From Sphingobium sp. AP50 (GTDB taxonomy: Bacteria; Pseudomonadota; Alphaproteobacteria; Sphingomonadales; Sphingomonadaceae), in assembly GCF_900109095.1 (NCBI RefSeq), contig NZ_FNYZ01000006.1, positions 183,860 to 247,859 of the forward strand: 64,000 nt of DNA. The letters run 5' to 3'. The notes below the pieces were generated by a model that worked only from the letters and a program-made list of their open reading frames with translations, ran no database searches and was not told the origin of the DNA. Position numbers and translations under genes: made by a program. Of this stretch, positions 60,038 to 64,000 are shown piece by piece (within the stretch, counting starts at the first letter, position 1; each line of letters starts with the position of its first letter).

Positions 60038-60069
60038 AAAAAAGCCCCGGAGCGATCCGGGGCTTTTTT
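60038..60069. terminator. Bidirectional terminator between rpoH and alaS
   Basis: AAAAAAGCCCCGGA / TCCGGGGCTTTTTT with a 4-base GCGA loop; gives a U-run on both strands between convergent genes. Confidence 0.93.
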
Positions 60070-60101
60070 GTTGCCTGTTGATGAAAGGGCGTACCGGCCA
60101 A

Positions 60102-62765
<2,664 letters not shown>

Positions 62766-62975
62766 GGGGGCGATTTAGTGGGAAGCGGCCCGCCGCACAA
62801 GCGGGGGATTTGGTCGCCAAAGCGATCCTTAGTGCGCCAAGGGAATCGTTATCGAAAGATAAGCCGCTCGATGAGCGATGCCTCTTGGCCTGCATGCCAC
62901 AAATATGCGAACTGCCCGAGACATCTCAGCGACTTCGGCACCAAACAAATAGCTACATATAAAATGGGAACAGAA

Positions 62976-63898
62976 ATGACACCTTTGAAAGGCTTGATAG
63001 CTTCCGCAGCATTTCTCACGGCTAGCACCGCTCTGGCACAACAGCAAAGCGGCGAAAATTGGCGCAAGGCAGCTTGGGCGATGAAGGTTCTCCCAACCAA
63101 CGCCCTCACGACAGAAGATGTAGACTTCGGCAAGGGCGTATTTCTACAACCCGTGCTGGCGGCGGAAGCTGTTCACCTAAACACGACATCAGCGGCCGAA
63201 TTGTTCATAATGCCGATGGCAAAAAAACTGTGCCAGTCAGTTTTTCAGCAAGCACGCCCTATTTCAGGGTACTAACTTCCGAAACCCATAGAAAAATCTA
63301 TTGCAGCCCTGACAGTGAATACAGCGCATCATCAGGCATGTTCAAAATACAGGCACGCATTTGCGTATCTGATGACAATAACGATGGCATTCTTGATCAC
63401 GGGATGAATGCCACCATAACCAGGCCGGTAAATGATCAAGCACCGTTGCCGGTTTATCTGCTGGGCCTAGACAACCCCTCTTACCAGCCAATCACCATTC
63501 ACGAGGACAGTAGAAATAAAATTTCTATTCCATATACCGTCGAAAAATCCGACACTCAGCAATTTTATATTGGCCCGGCCATTATGCGCGACGGGAACAG
63601 ATTTTCCGTTGGATTGATTTTAGCCGATCAAAAAGGATCGGGCACCATGACAACCGAGTTCGATCCGGAAGTCCATGGTACCATTAGCAATCAGCCCCTT
63701 ACATCTTTAGCAAAGCGACCACAATTCAAGCACATGCGAGAAATAGATCTTTCAAAACTCCCGGCAACTATCGAAATCGAAGGTGCAAAGTTCGTTGTTC
63801 ACAGCGTCACGGCATCTTCAGCCAAAGTTGAAATCATAAAGGAGTTTCCAACGGATAAATTCACCGCCGTTGCATATTCAGGACTACTCGCGAAATAG
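62976..63898 (+). pseudogene. Secreted protein gene with an apparent frameshift
   Basis: ATG 62976, preceded by GGGAACAGAA, opens a clear signal peptide (LIASAAFLTASTALAQQQ) but this frame stops at 63275. From about 63150 the coding character moves to another frame, which runs to 63898 (HDISGRIVHNADGKKTVPVS onward, ending TAVAYSGLLAK). The joined span is 923 bases, one short of a multiple of three, so a single-base deletion near 63110-63160 explains it; sequencing error or a -1 recoding event is possible. GC content is well below the rest of the window. The family is not recognised. The gap 62766-62975 holds the alaS upstream region and AT-rich leader only. Confidence 0.7.
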
Positions 63899-63908
63899 CT
63901 CCCTCTAA

Positions 63909-64000
63909 GAGCCTGTCTTGAATCTCATGCGTAACGAGCGATACGCCTGATGAGGATGATTGCAGCGGCGGCATAAAGCAGGGCATTTGCGGATTTGATG
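63909..64000. mobile_element. End of an insertion sequence, IS5-like, truncated by the window
   Basis: The stretch begins GAGCCTGTCTTGAA, like the terminal inverted repeat of IS5/IS427-type elements, and encodes inward the C terminus of a transposase-like protein on the minus strand. Only one end is in the window, so the family is tentative. Confidence 0.6.
63925..64000 (-). CDS. Transposase, C-terminal 24 residues only
   Basis: The minus-strand frame reads IKSANALLYAAAAIILIRR and ends RYA before the stop at 63925. The hydrophobic helix followed by Arg-rich end resembles the C terminus of IS5-family transposases. The rest lies outside the window. Confidence 0.55.
   Translation of the reverse strand, partial: IKSANALLYAAAAIILIRRIARYA

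Overview
The window is a high-GC chromosomal segment from an alphaproteobacterium, most likely a sphingomonad (Sphingobium/Sphingomonas-like). The inference rests on typical alphaproteobacterial genes (ChpT phosphotransferase, endonuclease-type MutL, RpoH, SecA with a C-terminal zinc tail, ETF-QO), an alphaproteobacterial LexA box (GTTC-N7-GTTC) and many ATGA/TGATG gene overlaps. No rRNA, CRISPR array or prophage is visible. Almost all of it is core housekeeping DNA. The last kilobase is clearly lower in GC and ends in an insertion sequence.

Layout. 0-0.8 kb: 3' end of an ornithine/lysine-type decarboxylase with a terminator. 0.9-8.7 kb: a tightly overlapping leftward cluster (ETF-QO, TPR protein, IspE, N-formylglutamate amidohydrolase family protein, lipoprotein, NAD(P)HX repair enzyme, 23S rRNA m5U methyltransferase). 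8.9-13.6 kb, rightward: UDG-like protein, lytic transglycosylase, MoaB, a small membrane protein and an SOS-box-controlled PA0069-family radical SAM protein. 13.6-18 kb, leftward: two small proteins and DnaE, with palindromic repeats between. 18-26 kb: diguanylate cyclase, Lol transporter genes, a candidate terminated small RNA, PilZ protein, SecA. 26-39.6 kb: L25, Pth, phosphoglucomutase, YchF, a family 6-like DNA glycosylase, a nucleotide pyrophosphatase-like lipoprotein, MaoC and LysE proteins, MutL and several small or uncharacterised proteins. 39.7-45.4 kb: the complete rod-shape operon mreB-mreC-mreD-mrdA-rodA. 45.5-45.75 kb: two identical tRNA-Lys(CTT) genes. 45.7-49.5 kb: a GbsR/MarR-type regulator and three co-oriented genes (DUF4166, membrane-fused TIGR01777 epimerase, DUF2236/MpaB-type oxygenase), with a 38-bp perfect palindrome at the regulator start and a related site in front of the three genes. 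49.6-62.8 kb: lactonase, cytochrome c, CinA-like protein, Map, glnB-glnA behind a sigma54-like promoter, ChpT, RluD, RpoH, AlaS. 63-64 kb: a frameshifted secreted protein gene and the end of an IS.

The genes fall into a few functional blocks: cell-wall elongation (mre/mrd/rod, lytic transglycosylase), replication and repair (dnaE, mutL, two glycosylase-fold proteins, SOS-linked radical SAM protein), nitrogen regulation (glnB, glnA), protein export and lipoprotein sorting (secA, lol), and translation (alaS, pth, rplY, ychF, tRNAs). The least explained parts are the palindrome-controlled four-gene locus at 45.7-49.5 kb, the SOS-linked radical SAM gene, the candidate small RNA at 22.2 kb, the 33-bp perfect inverted repeat at 50.9 kb and an apparent AUU start codon at 7.1 kb.
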